DNA of 64,000 bases from Polyodon spathula (taxonomy: Eukaryota; Chordata; Actinopteri; Acipenseriformes; Polyodontidae): contig NC_054564.1 in assembly GCF_017654505.1 (NCBI RefSeq), positions 7,478,838 through 7,542,837 on the forward strand, written 5' to 3'. Position numbers and translations under genes: made by a program. Shown here in pieces: positions 10,081 to 49,880 of the stretch (the first letter of the stretch is position 1; each line of letters opens with the position of its first letter). The notes beneath the pieces are model-generated. The model worked only from the letters and a program-made list of their open reading frames with translations, searched no databases and was not told where the DNA came from.

Positions 10081-10189
10081 CTAGCTCCACATTCCCAAAG
10101 ATGTCTGTGATGGAGTGCGGTTCTCAAACATTCCCAATAACTTTATAAACAGGAGAACACAATTTTCCAGTCAGGCAAGTACGAGTGCG

Positions 10190-10560
10190 TGGGATCTTAT
10201 TTGGACTCTGCGTGGTCACAATGTCCCTTTGGTGCTGCAGTGACCAGAACTGGACACAGTACTCCAAGTCTCACCAGTGCATTGTAGAAACCTCACTCCT
10301 TGGATTTGTACTCTGTGTACCCAAACAGACGGATTGTCTTGGATTGCTTCCCCACACTGCGTGGGTGCTGACAGGGATGAGTCTATTGCAACACCAAGGT
10401 CTTTCTCTTGCTGTGCCTGTTCTAGTTCTGTGATCCAGTTCTACATTCTAGTTCTATGCCACCCATTTGGGAGCTGGATCTTACATCATTGTGACCTGGG
10501 TGTAACACTTCACCTTTGTCAGATTGATACAAACACCCCAGATGGTTAAGGGCTCAGTAA
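10190..10560. repeat. dispersed repeat relic, class not assigned
   Basis: Phrases such as CAGAACTGGACACAGTACTC, TTGCTTCCCCACACTG and AAGGTCTTTCTCTTGCTG are ones I recognise from an old interspersed repeat found in many fish and lobe-finned genomes. I cannot name the family. No intact reading frame is present. Confidence 0.45.
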
Positions 10561-10700
10561 TACAATATTTGTAGCTTCTTTTCAGAACTTGGTTCAGTCA
10601 GTGAGAACTCTGGTGAATCAAAGCCCAGAAGCCCCCGGGGCTCTCCAGGACCGGGCTGGACAGTCCTGGTGTCAGTGAAAGAACGGCAGGTAGGAAGCAC
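10540..10700. repeat. dispersed repeat fragment with 'gctctccaggaccgggc' end
   Basis: Ends in GGCTCTCCAGGACCGGGCTG. It resembles the copy at 63060-63260, which ends in a related CCCGGGACCAGGGTTGGG motif. Probably fragments of one non-autonomous family. Confidence 0.35.
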
Positions 10701-10816
10701 TGTTTAAACACAGAGGCTTATCTCTTATCCGACCAGGTGAAGCGGTAGGGTCTGAAACACTTCCGTTGTGTCCTATTAAATTAGAGTTCCCTCAGTAGAG
10801 GAGAATGGTGCGCCAA

Positions 10817-11119
10817 AAATCAATCAATCAATCTTTATTTTATATAGCGGAACACCATCACAAAACGCTTTACAAGATGCAGTAACAAGAAGGGTTAGGG
10901 TTAGGGTTAGGGTTAGGGTTAGGGGGGGGTGATGTGATCATGTTTTTTACATCTTGTAAGGATCCCAGCAGCAGCATTGTGAACTAGCTGCAGTTGGGTT
11001 ATGGTGCGTGCCGGGAGACCACCGTATAGAGAGTTGCAGTAGTCGAGTCGAGAGGAGACAAGTGCACCACAAACAAAAGTCAAGCCATGATGGGTCAAAC
11101 AGCCTCTTCTCATTCCCAA
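10817..11119 (-). mobile_element. truncated L2-type LINE: RT fragment plus 3' tail, split by telomeric repeats
   Basis: On the minus strand, 11119-10930 translates to a reverse-transcriptase C-terminal segment with SSRLDYCNSLYGGLP and LQLVHNAAAGILTR, typical of L2/Rex-type LINE ORF2. From 10888 to 10817 follows a LINE-type 3' tail (TGTAAAGCGTTTTGTGATG, CTATATAAAATAAAG, then GATT repeats). The part between is missing and is replaced by CCCTAA repeats. It is non-functional. Confidence 0.7.
10892..10929. repeat. interstitial telomeric repeat (TTAGGG)5
   Basis: Five perfect TTAGGG units at 10895-10924, flanked by GGG and a G8 run. It lies inside the LINE relic. Confidence 0.95.
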
Positions 11120-11129
11120 ACTTTTCGTC

Positions 11130-13340
11130 TGTTCTTGTGTTCTAAAGTACCAACACGTGGATCTGTAGCAGGCTGGTCACAACATAACGAATGGGTTTCT
11201 TACAGGTTTGTCAGCCCCTAATTCATTTCCCGGCTGGATTTACGACTCTGCGGCTCTTCTAAATGGAATAACTGCCTGTACAGCCCGGCTAACGCTAATG
11301 TAATCTGGGCTCTCAGTGAGACAGAATCTGCAGGTGGAACAAGAACAGATCTGATTAATAATGTTAACTTGCATCTCCGTCCCAGACCGCATTTTAAACC
11401 AATCCCGTCTCCAGAAACTGCCGCACAATCAATATCTACCATTAAGACCCCCCCTGGGGAGCTGGTTGCACTACAGTAATCACCTGTGTGTTTCGGTACA
11501 GCCTCAGGAGCAGCTGACCAATGCGATTCTCTCATTGGCGCTTTCCTCAGCATAACTGTCCCCCCCAGCTTAACAATGAAACTCAAGAGTTATTCAAACC
11601 TTCAGCTGCGGGGTTCAGGTTTAATTACGGTTATCCCCGCTATGCACATTTATTCATTAGATACGTCTCGGATGGGCAGTTGTGACAAAGCCACACATTT
11701 TAGCTTCCCGGGTCATTTCAACCCTCCCTGTCAGTAACCAATCAGCTGCCTCCCCTAATGACTGACACCGCTGTCAGCCAGTTACTTGCTTCGACCCAGA
11801 AGACACTGCTGGGGGTGAAATGAATACCAGCAAACTCTAAACTTCTGAACCTAACTCAGCACCAGCCTGTTCTGAAACGACATGCTTGCTGTAACACTTT
11901 TGAGATGACGTGACTGTCTGTGTCAGTCACTGTAATAGATACACGACCAGGAGGCTCCAAACAGGGCACCACCAGGGCGATTAATCGATCGACGAATGTG
12001 TGGATGAGCTTTGCAAACTAAAAGTCACGGCAATCGATTGAGGAGTAATTGATTCATCGCTGCATCGTTATCCAAACTGCACTGCATCGTATTATCGCTA
12101 GTTAACAGATTTGCAATATAGAGGCTTACTGTATTGAAGCACACAGAGTACAATACATTTCTATGATGTATGAGGTCTTCTGGTCTTTGTTCCACCAACA
12201 TTACTGAATCAAACCAATATAACCTCTACTGTTAATTTAATAACACCTAGACTCTCCCGGATTGGAGTCAGTGTTTATAAATGAAAGGGGGAGTTACTGC
12301 TTATCTTTGATAAAAACTTTAATATCCCCGATGCCTTGCAGGCTTCACACAGCTCCTTCTGCAATCATTAATTGTGCTGTGATGAAAGGAGTGACAGCTG
12401 GTATCAGACTGCCTGGCCTGGCCTGGAAGAGCTGTCTGGAAATGAGATCTGCAAGGGAGAGCATTCAGAGAGCCTGCCTTCAGGGCCCGGCCCTTTGTCT
12501 CCACACTGCAGTCATCCCAGACGGGTCTCCTTTTACAGTCCTGAAAACACCTGTGCAAAATACCTGGCTGGTGCCCCCCTTGAAGGTGTCATTGATTACT
12601 TTTGATTCTAATAGAATCCTTGCCAAAGAATCTTCAATGGAACGCAGTGAAAATTCCACCTGGGTGTGTTCTCACTGGAGTCTCCACTCCTCAGTTTGCA
12701 AGATAATTCAATGGTAATGCACGACGGCAGCTATAAAGGGACGGGTTTGTCCTGGCAGGGTCCAAGTGGAAACATTTTCATGTTTTTGACATTATATTTA
12801 ATATCATAACAATATGGATTTGATTATTATCAGGAGGTAGGAGTAGGGTGCTTATATTTGTCTGTGGTTAGTTTGATGGCACCAGGTGGTTAATTAGGCT
12901 TGTACAACACATGCCTGTGTTTCTAGTGACCGGGCTTCTGATTTCATTCGGAACATGTCACTGCCGTAGCAGCTGAAATGCCTTAGGCACTTTTCTAAGT
13001 CATTACTGGAGGTGTAGCGAGTGTGATGTTCTTACCCAGAACACACAAGTCACCCCCCAACTGATATTAAATCCTTCAGACCGAAGACAGTCACTGTACA
13101 GCAAGCCCCAAAACACAACTGATGTAAGATTGGATTTAAGGCCAGTCTTTGCTGGACTAGACGTTATTGCAGCTAACAACTTTACATGAACTCTGAGGGA
13201 TGTCAGATAGATCTGTAGCCATGGCAACACCCCCTGTAACAATAGAACTGTGTGTCGTTTTCTTGGAGTTGCAGGAGAGGCCTAGCACCACCTCTGAAGC
13301 CTGGGGGTTTCCTGATGGTTCCACCTGATTGATGACGTCC
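11130..13340. other. intergenic, no gene recognised
   Basis: Contains only short unsupported open frames. Some stretches look unique, not repetitive, but nothing can be named. Confidence 0.4.
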
Positions 13341-14137
13341 TGCCCCCCCCCCCCCCCCTCCCTTGAAGTACGGATGGAAACACCTCCATAAATCACTGCC
13401 TGCTTAGACAGTGATTTATGGGGGATAGTTTATGTAGCCCCTGTTGGGAATTTGGTGGTCTAGAAATGTAATATTTTGTAAATGTGTAAACGTTCTGTGG
13501 TAAGGCGAACAGCAGCATTTCAACAAAGGGTGGGGCAATTTTGTCCACTTTTTGTAATCTTATAAATTGCATTCCCTGCCTCAAGATGGCTTCCCATGTA
13601 CCCGCATGAGACCTCTCAGAACTACATTTCCCACTATCCTTCTGCTCACATATGTAACTGAGATGGATTTACCGGTGAGCAGGAAAAAAGTAAAACAAAA
13701 TGGTCAAAATATTAAAAACTTAAAAAATTAAACCTATACACACACCTCATATAAACAGGAACACATGGGAACGTGAAAGGAGAGAGATGTCATGCATGAG
13801 GGATGTCTGGAGAGATAAATGGAGTTACCATTTCTTCAAATAAAAAAAAGGGCATCTACTCTGCACCTGTGTAAACACTCACCTCAAGAGCGTAAAATGA
13901 ACAGAAGGGAAGCAAATCTGGACTGTATTGTCTCATTTCTGAATTGAAGCCCAGATATTTACACTTTGCAAACATACACTGCAGGTTTGTTTATCATTCT
14001 CCACGGGTCAGTGATAGTTAGCTGTGGGGAATGTAAGAAAACTTATTTCTACCTTTAAAGAAGTTAGAGAAACTTAAATGAAATGAAAAGGGGGCAGGTG
14101 AAAGCTTGGGAGATCTGTCTGGGGTAGAACTTTCTCC

Positions 14138-14337
14138 TTTTGAAAGATGTTTGTGTCTAGTGCAGAGTTGAAAGATGTTTGGGTCTAGCGCCGAGTTGAA
14201 AGATGTTTGGGTCTAGCGCCGAGTTGAAAGATGTTTGGGTCTAGCGCCGAGTTGAAAGATGTTTGGGTCTAGCGCCGAGTTGAAAGATGTTTGGGTCTAG
14301 CGCCGAGTTGAAAGATGTTTGTGTCTAGCGCCGAGTG
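14138..14337. repeat. 28-bp minisatellite, about 7 copies
   Basis: The unit reads GTTGAAAGATGTTTGGGTCT followed by AGCGCCGA. The first and last copies have GTGTCT in place of GGGTCT. Confidence 0.93.
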
Positions 14338-14676
14338 CTTGCTGTGTGTTGATTTTCACGCAGTCCAGGATTTGAGGCTGTAAAACACTCTAACCCAGGC
14401 TAGCTTTATTGCCTGTGAATATGGAAATCAGATCATAAAATATGGATTGTGAACATTTCATAAACGCAGATGAATGATTTGCTGCACAACTTTCAGATCC
14501 TTTTTATAAAATCGACCCCCCCCTGGAGCTTGTTAATCAATTACAGCTACTTCCGTATTGACTGACAATAAAACACATTTCACTCTGTTTTTATGAGCCA
14601 AAAGCTTCCTGATGGACTCTTGCATCATAGAGTACTGGATCATGCAGAGAACCTGTTTAACAGTGCAGGAGATATG

Positions 14677-14677
<1 letters not shown>

Positions 14678-14716
<39 letters not shown>

Positions 14717-14746
14717 AAATAATAATAATAATAATAATAATAATAA
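14678..14746. repeat. (ATT)n/(AAT)n palindromic microsatellite
   Basis: ATT units switch to AAT units through an ATTAATAAAT centre, so the tract can fold on itself. Confidence 0.93.
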
Positions 14747-15957
14747 GCAAAGCTGGAGTTCTGCCAGGAAACTCATTTTCTCCTCAGATCAAATCACGTT
14801 AACATCAAGCATATTTTAAGGGCTTCCAATACCAGATCAAATCAAACTGTCTAACTAGCATCTTATTTGCCCATTCGATTAACAACACCTCCAGTTATCA
14901 TCAATGGATTTATATCTTACCTCAATCTGTTACGTCTCCGCTGTGCATCTGAGTTCTCCTCCTTCTCCCCAGCCTGTACCTGCTTTTTGGTTTCATCTAA
15001 CGGGGAGGGCAGCTATCCTGCCCCCCCTGCCCCTGGCCTGTGGGCAGGGGTACCTCGAAAGGCAAGGCTAAAGAATGTGGTGTAAAATATGTCTAATGCA
15101 GTCATGTTGTCTAGTCTGTGTTTTAATAAATAATCTATTGCATGAGTTACCTGACTGAACCATCAGCCGGCCACAGCATTACCAGCAATGCATTGGGAGC
15201 AGATACTGCACAATGTAGCTGTCCTGACACAGGAGCATACTGTCTGTCTGGTGCTGATAGGGGACTGCAGTGGATTACCAGCATTGTGGACTGTGTGCTA
15301 ATAGCACTGCGATACCACTGTGGTATCAGTCCACCAATGGCAGCCTCATCTGGCCTTCTGTAATTATTAAAATATTTAGGAACAAAGGATGAAAAAGACA
15401 TTGAAAGAGTTCACTCTCGGGCCAGTTTATTTTGAACTCCTTTCACGAAGACCGCTTTATCATTTAAAAAGCAACAGGGCATTTTTTACCTCCTTCCCAC
15501 CTTCTCTCTCTCCCCCCCTCCCCTCACTCTCTCCCTTTCCCCCTCTCTTCTCTCACAGCCAGCTGTTCATCAACAGTTTTCAATCTCAAAGTGACAGGCC
15601 GCGCACTGGGAGAGCTGATGTCACCGTTGTTTTCTTTTCTCCTCTAATTAGTGGGCGTCTCTTGGAGGGTGAGTAATAAACGCCAGCCTGTCACCTCCCA
15701 GATTGAGAGGGAGGTAGAAGAGTGAAGGACAGGGCAACTTATTAACTTTCACACAACAACCGTCACACAGGCAGCTGCGTTTTCTTTTGTAATCAGATTA
15801 CCGCTTTTTGCAAAGAAACAAAAAAGTGCCTGACAATATTAAAAACCTGTAATATAGTAACTATTTATAATATTCAGACTCAGTCACAATATAAAGGCAG
15901 GGGTTCATTTGTAAACACAAAGGTACCACCTCTTGTCACAAAGGAAGAATTAGCAGG

Positions 15958-16056
15958 GACATGATAGAAGTCTTTAAAATCTCAAAAGGATTTGGCACAG
16001 AAACCAGGACGAGAGGACACAGCTGGACATTAAGTGAAGACACCTCTTCGCACAAG
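15958..16056 (+). pseudogene. LINE ORF2 C-terminal relic
   Basis: Translates to DMIEVFKISKGFGTETRTRG, followed by HSWTLSED. This resembles the region after the RT domain in CR1/L2-type LINEs (MIEVFKI and ETRTRGH words). It is too short and isolated to be functional. Confidence 0.5.
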
Positions 16057-16059
16057 ACC

Positions 16060-19000
16060 GGCCTCCTCTCACTCATAAATATTCTTATGTTTTCATCTGC
16101 GTCTCCAGGAGGCCATGCACGAACTTACAGCCCGGTTTAATAAATGATCGTTCTAGTTGTCTGCGTGGTTAATAAGCTGGTTGTTAATCATGTATGACCA
16201 TGTGATCGTGAACCATCACCTGTGACCATAAAGAGGGGGCAGGTCTATCTGTAAATACGTCCCTGACACCATCTGTCACTCGTATCACACGCAGTATTAA
16301 TTGCGCTGGCCACTGTGAATTATTAACAGGTAATAAAATGAGCTTTGTATGGGTTATTGATTAGTTGTAATGTGCCATTAATGTAAGGGTCACCTGACAG
16401 ATGTTAGTTTATTAATATACTGCACATCATTTCACAGTCTGCAAAGGAAATAAAGTTCTGTGACTAAGGCAGCCACAGGTCTGCTCATTAGTCACACAAG
16501 TTCAGAGACCTGGGAACTTGTCTTTCAATAAGGAACCGAGAACCAGACAGGAGCTGCAAGTTAAACGGCTTAAGATTTATAGGACTTCGGTGCAGAGTGA
16601 AACTGACATTACAACCAGCAGAGCAGAGACAGGCATTGTACAGCAAGCCTCAAAATACAACGCTGTGTAAGATTGGACTTAGAGTCACTGTTGGCTGGTT
16701 CCGAGCCTCAGTGCGCAGCACAAGAGTACGAATAAGCACGTGAACGGAGAAAGTGGAATAAACTGTTTGGATGTAAAAAAAAAAAAAAACCCTGCAATTT
16801 GTCATTCTCAGCATGTGATTGCAGGTACACTTCCTTCATTGCTGGGATCTTCATTCAAGTTGCAAATGATCTCACTTTAAAACGAACCAATATTCTTGTT
16901 TTCTTTTACTGATTCGAAATGCAAAAATATGTATAGTCAATATAGTCTTGAATACACATTTAATAGAATTGAGGAGAACCTATTTTGCCCTGCGTGTATT
17001 TTTCAACATATCTCTCCACACAGGATATTGTAATATGTATTTAAATTATCACGAGGCTGTATTCACAAAGCACTTACCAGCGTGCTAAGTTATCAGTTGT
17101 ATAAGGAGAACAGCTTCACACATTGTAGTTGTTTGTTTTACAGAAAAAAACGGCACAGCCTTTGCTGGTTAATGCATTGCGAATGTGATCGAAAACACCT
17201 ACACCAGTCCAAGGCAACCACCTTCTGTTCCTGCACGGACAACTGGATGTTTGAATAAGGGGGGGGGGGGGGGGGGGGGGGTGTTTGTTCCCAGAACAGG
17301 ACAAGTGAGGGAAGCTCTTCAAACTCAATCTCTTCCCGAAAATTGTTAAGCTCCCTGCCTTGAGCCTCCAAATGCAGTTATGGCAGGAAGCGCTCCAATC
17401 CCAGCCACAGCAGGGTGCAGCCCAGGGCTAATTGATTGCCTCCGGCTTGCAGAGGACTCTCAGGCAGAGCGAGGGCTCTGTGGAGCCTGTGAAAGGGAGT
17501 CTGTGTTTGAAGGTGAAAGCTGATCCTGAGCAGGGGAACAGGCCTGGTTGTGCTAGAGCGCCGTACCGCCCTGTAAAAACACACAGCCCACCATCTAGAA
17601 ACCGATCAGTCAGCAAGCCTGTGCAACAGGGTTCCGTGGGGCAGGGCCAGGAGAGGGTGTCAGGGGGGGCCACAGCAGAGACATTCCCGACAACTGACAG
17701 TCGCATTTCATGAAATGACATCAGCACTGCTTTACCCAATACCCTGACTTGAGCTCTACAGTCCAGTCTTCAATTCCACTCTCAATGACGACGTTCCATT
17801 GAATAATAAAATACACGCGTTGAGTGGGAGGGGACCTTAGTCAGGCTGCAAAGTTTCTCAAGAAGATTTGGGAAAGTCCAGTGAATCTTCCGCAGACAGC
17901 GTAGCCACAAGATCGGTCAACCCTAACCACTGCTTTGAAGTGAGTATTGACAGGCTTGAAGGTCTCCTAATGTTTTTGATGGCCTTTGTTTCGCGCACGT
18001 TTCAACGTTTCTCAGATGCCGTCTTCCTTTTTGGTCGTTTGAATATTAAAATGTACATATAACTCCTAAGCATCCCGCCATTCTAGTATCTTACTTCAAG
18101 ACTGGATTATCTTTTAAAGTACTGAGTTTTTTTTCCTCTCAGAGAAGAGTGTTTTGTGCAGACTAGAGAAATACAAGCACTGATAAAAACACAACGTAGA
18201 ATCGTTTATTTCAAGTTTTACTTGAAATAGCACTTTGGTATAATATTTCATTATTTATATAGGAGTCTAATTTTAAGGTAATTAATATGGTGATTAATAG
18301 CTAAACATGAAACTAAATTTTATTTGTAGATCCCTCACATGCCAGCTAGTGTCAAACTTATTTATAAAACTTCATATATTGTGGTCTACAATTTTTTTTA
18401 TAGCCTACACAAATGGTTTATCGTTCCGAGCTCACGTTTTCTTTTAAAAATAAGCGATTTGCAGTATTAGCATGAAGTAAATAACAGCGACTCTCATCTA
18501 ATAAAAACCAAATGCATCTGAACGGAGCACTGACAGACAGCAGAGAACAGTAACACTCGTTGAGCATTTGGGTTTTACGAACCAGGGCCTTCATTTTAAT
18601 GCTAATAAAGTTAGAAGAAAAAAAAAAAAAAAAAAAAAAAAAGGAGATACTTAAGGAAAAGCTATTGACAACTGCCAACTGAAGTAATAAAAAGTAATCA
18701 GATTACTTGTCAATATTACACTTGAAAAAGGTTTTTAAAAGTAACCTGATTATGTAACTCCCGTCACCATGCCACCCCCGCCTCGCCCCCCCCCTGGATT
18801 GAATTAGCAGTAGCAATTATTGCAAGAATGATCCAGTATCCTTCAGAACAAAACAAATCCCCTTGCAGGCATGTAATCGACACTGTCGTCTGCATTCCTA
18901 ACACTCTGTCCAAGCCCTGCACTTCTTGTTGCTGGAGGAGTTTTATATCTGCAGGAACAGCCGCTGTCATGTTGTTTGTCCTCGGTGCAGCTCTGGTAAT

Positions 19001-19399
19001 GCATCTCCTCCTAACGTCCCTGGCAGTCTGCAAGCCCGGGGCAGATCGATGATCCACTGCAATCACACAGCCATTCCGCCAGCCGTAAATTACCTGTTTA
19101 CCACTCAGCCGTGCTTTCAGATATTTCTTCCCATGTCGGAAGCACATTATCATATTTAACAGGACCCCCCTGTAACCTGCGATAAACAGCCCGGAGATTG
19201 AAGCAGCTGCAAGTTTCTAGAAGCGTTTAAAACCTTGTACTTCATTTCTCTCCCCAACAAGAACAGCAAACGCCAGTAACCTTGTTCCAATTCATTTAAA
19301 GGGTTTGTTCCAGTGCAGAAAGACCGGTAGAGATGGACTTTACCTATGAGAGAGAGAGCGAGCCAAAAACAAAATATTTTACATTGGAAATTGTTTCAC
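16060..19399. other. intergenic, possible conserved non-coding DNA, simple repeats
   Basis: No gene recognised. 16090-16480 is rich in homeodomain-like ATTA/TAAT words and looks non-repetitive. A G23 tract lies at 17259-17281 and an A-tract of about 26 at 18617-18642. Confidence 0.4.
17259..17281. repeat. G23 homopolymer
   Basis: Twenty-three consecutive G on the plus strand. The length is likely to be unreliable in sequencing. Confidence 0.9.
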
Positions 19400-19405
19400 T
19401 TTATT
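19400..19405 (-). terminator. fgfr1: candidate poly(A) signal of fgfr1
   Basis: AATAAA on the minus strand in the context GAAAATAAAGTGAAAC, about 1.36 kb after the fgfr1 stop. Other hexamers further downstream (about 18355) are possible. Confidence 0.45.
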
Positions 19406-20766
19406 TTCACCATCGGGAATATTTGCAGAAATGCAGAAGTTAACTTGTCTACTGCCATAGTTGTTTGAAGACGGTATGGTACCGACAGTCCTCTCATCTT
19501 AAAATACATGTTCATTCAAAATCTTTTACAATCTGTCCCACAAGTGCAGTGGCATCCCAGATATTATCCATCTACAATTACAGGTTTATTTTAGTTTGAA
19601 AGCGGCGACTTTAGCTTTAACAAGAGAACTAGGTCCTTTACTGTGTTTCGTGCTGCTAACTACACCTTACACAAATACCATATACACCTGTGCTAGCATC
19701 AAAAATGCAGTCAAACTAATATACATTGCCAGTGCTATTGTCTGAAGAGCAGAGGAGTCATGATTAGGTAATGAAAATCAGGCTTAAATTTTGATGTTGC
19801 CATCGGAAGATAACAGCTTGAAGATGTTTTATACAATAGACCTCTGCCATTGTATATCTGACTCCTTTTTACCTAGGAGGTGGCCATTATCTTAAAAGGT
19901 GATTCGACGTGGGGGATGTAAACAAACTGGAGTGTGAACAAGGTGGCTTTTCTTTCAGATAACGCGGAGCGCACAGGGACACCTTGGGCTGACACTGGAG
20001 TGAAACGCACAAGTGCAGCTTGCAAACGACTTTGAACGTGAAAAACACAAAAGGACTGCAGAAGAAACGAGAGCAACAGCTGTACTGGAAATAGCAGGGC
20101 GAGTCAAGACAAGGCAAACCTACTGGAAACTACTGGCCAGTTCATTATCAATAGGAGCAGTACATTTTCAGCACCCGCTAATCCACTGGCAATTTGTTTT
20201 AAAGAAAATATGAAAAAGAAGAGAAATCTGTTGCCTTTTACAAAGAAACAAAAAATTGGAGTACAGTGTAAATATATATTCATATTTATACATTTTCTAA
20301 CTGTATTTACAAAGGCGTAAGCACCGGGGGGGGGGTTGTTAGTCTGTGCAATGCTCTACGCTTTTATAAAAAAAAAAAATTATATATAGAAACAATAAAA
20401 CAAAACATGAGAACAGGGAAACGAAGCAAGCAAAACAAAAAATTCAGTTTTAAAAAGAGAAATATTGACACAGGCACATCTCTTCCGCTGACCCACAATT
20501 CCGGGTTTTTTGCGGTCCATTTTCAACACTGCCCCGTACGAACGCAGGAGTGCATGCCTCAGTTCGGGAGCTTTGTGAAGGGTCCAAAAAGCATCCTTCT
20601 GAACTTGTCCCATAAGCAAAAAAAAAAAAAAAAAAACACTGCTTCTTCATCCCAGAACGTAATTTAGTGATCCGTTACTCAAAGCGTACAAAACATTTCA
20701 TTTCTTGTGTTCATGTAAAACAGATCCCAGACTGGCTGTGTGACGGACGCTGTGGACAGGGGCGGC
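19406..20766 (-). other. fgfr1: fgfr1 3' UTR (probable)
   Basis: A non-coding stretch between the stop codon and the candidate poly(A) signal. It is AT-rich with A/T homopolymers and has no coding frame. The length is inferred from the hexamer. Confidence 0.5.
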
Positions 20767-49017
<28,251 letters not shown>

Positions 49018-49129
49018 CCCGAGACGGGTAGGGGCGGGCGGCTAGTTCTACTGCTGTGGGGCACGTTCCGCGGGGCACTTCATCGCATCAGCTCCGGGTC
49101 GTCCAGACCTCCGATCAGAAACCCCGACA
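49018..49129 (-). promoter_or_regulatory. fgfr1: fgfr1 5' UTR part of exon 2, with two short uORFs
   Basis: Between the acceptor and the start codon the minus strand has an ATG at 49086-49088 (ATG CGA TGA) and one overlapping its end at 49081-49083. The second opens an 11-codon frame ending in TAG at 49048-49050. Both end before the main ATG. Confidence 0.6.
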
Positions 49130-49270
49130 CTGATGCAGGAGAGAGAGAGGAGTGTGAGAATACAGAAACACAGGCTTCATCGCTCAATCAGCAGAGGGCT
49201 CTGCAGAGCATCTCATGTGTTCAGTGTTCATTTTAATAATAATGGCTTATGAAAAATCAAGTAAACATAC

Positions 49271-49880
49271 TGTGACAAAGTGCCCGCCCCTGTGTCTATT
49301 TTTCTGTTATATGTTGCACGTGGCGTGTTAAATGTTGGTGTATAGGCATTGGTACAACGGCTATAAACAGCTCTGTATTTCACATGTGTTTAAAAATGTA
49401 TAATTGTATTTAGGCACAGAATTGTACATCACTTCACGTGCATTTAAACAGGTTAATATGTGAGCACGAGGTTGCACATAATTAATTCATGTGCTGGGAT
49501 TCAAGTGAATAATTAATTGGTAATCGAATCCCAGCACAACAGTGTATATAGATGCACGTTTTACTCACTCGGGGTTGGGTGTTAGGTGAGTAGGGAACGG
49601 GAGAGAGTGGAGGAGGAATAGAGTTTGATATCAATTGCTATTGCGTGCTGGTGGGACCAGCACGATACTTGTTTATTTAAAACTCACCGTGTTTGTTTGT
49701 GTGTCAATCTGCTTGTTTGTTTGTTTGTGTGTCTATTTGTTTTGGCATAAAGCGCCATGTCCTGCCTTTTGTCTGTGTAAAGCGTTTTATTTTAAATAAA
49801 CTGGCGCAAGCAAGTGTCTCATCATTTCACTTCATCCGTTTTGTCTCGGTGTATTCCCTTCCTGGTTCTGACGTCACTGA
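49271..49880 (+). mobile_element. solo-LTR-like or terminal-repeat element
   Basis: Begins TGTGACAAAGTGCCCGCCCC and ends near GGTTCTGACGTCAC, so the ends TGTGAC and GTCAC are inverted. Inside are a TATA-like word (GTGTATATAGATGC), a GT/T-rich zone and AATAAA near 49795, the arrangement expected of a long terminal repeat. It has no coding capacity and I see no clear target-site duplication. It lies 140 bp upstream of fgfr1 exon 2. Confidence 0.4.

Noticed and set aside
8509..10084. Three overlapping open frames of about 470-514 codons on the plus strand
   Set aside because: They are translations of the 30-bp minisatellite, which has no stop in any plus frame. The peptides are pure repeats with no domain.
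10892..10929. Chromosome end
   Set aside because: Only five TTAGGG units, inside a LINE relic, with long ordinary sequence on both sides; it is an interstitial tract.
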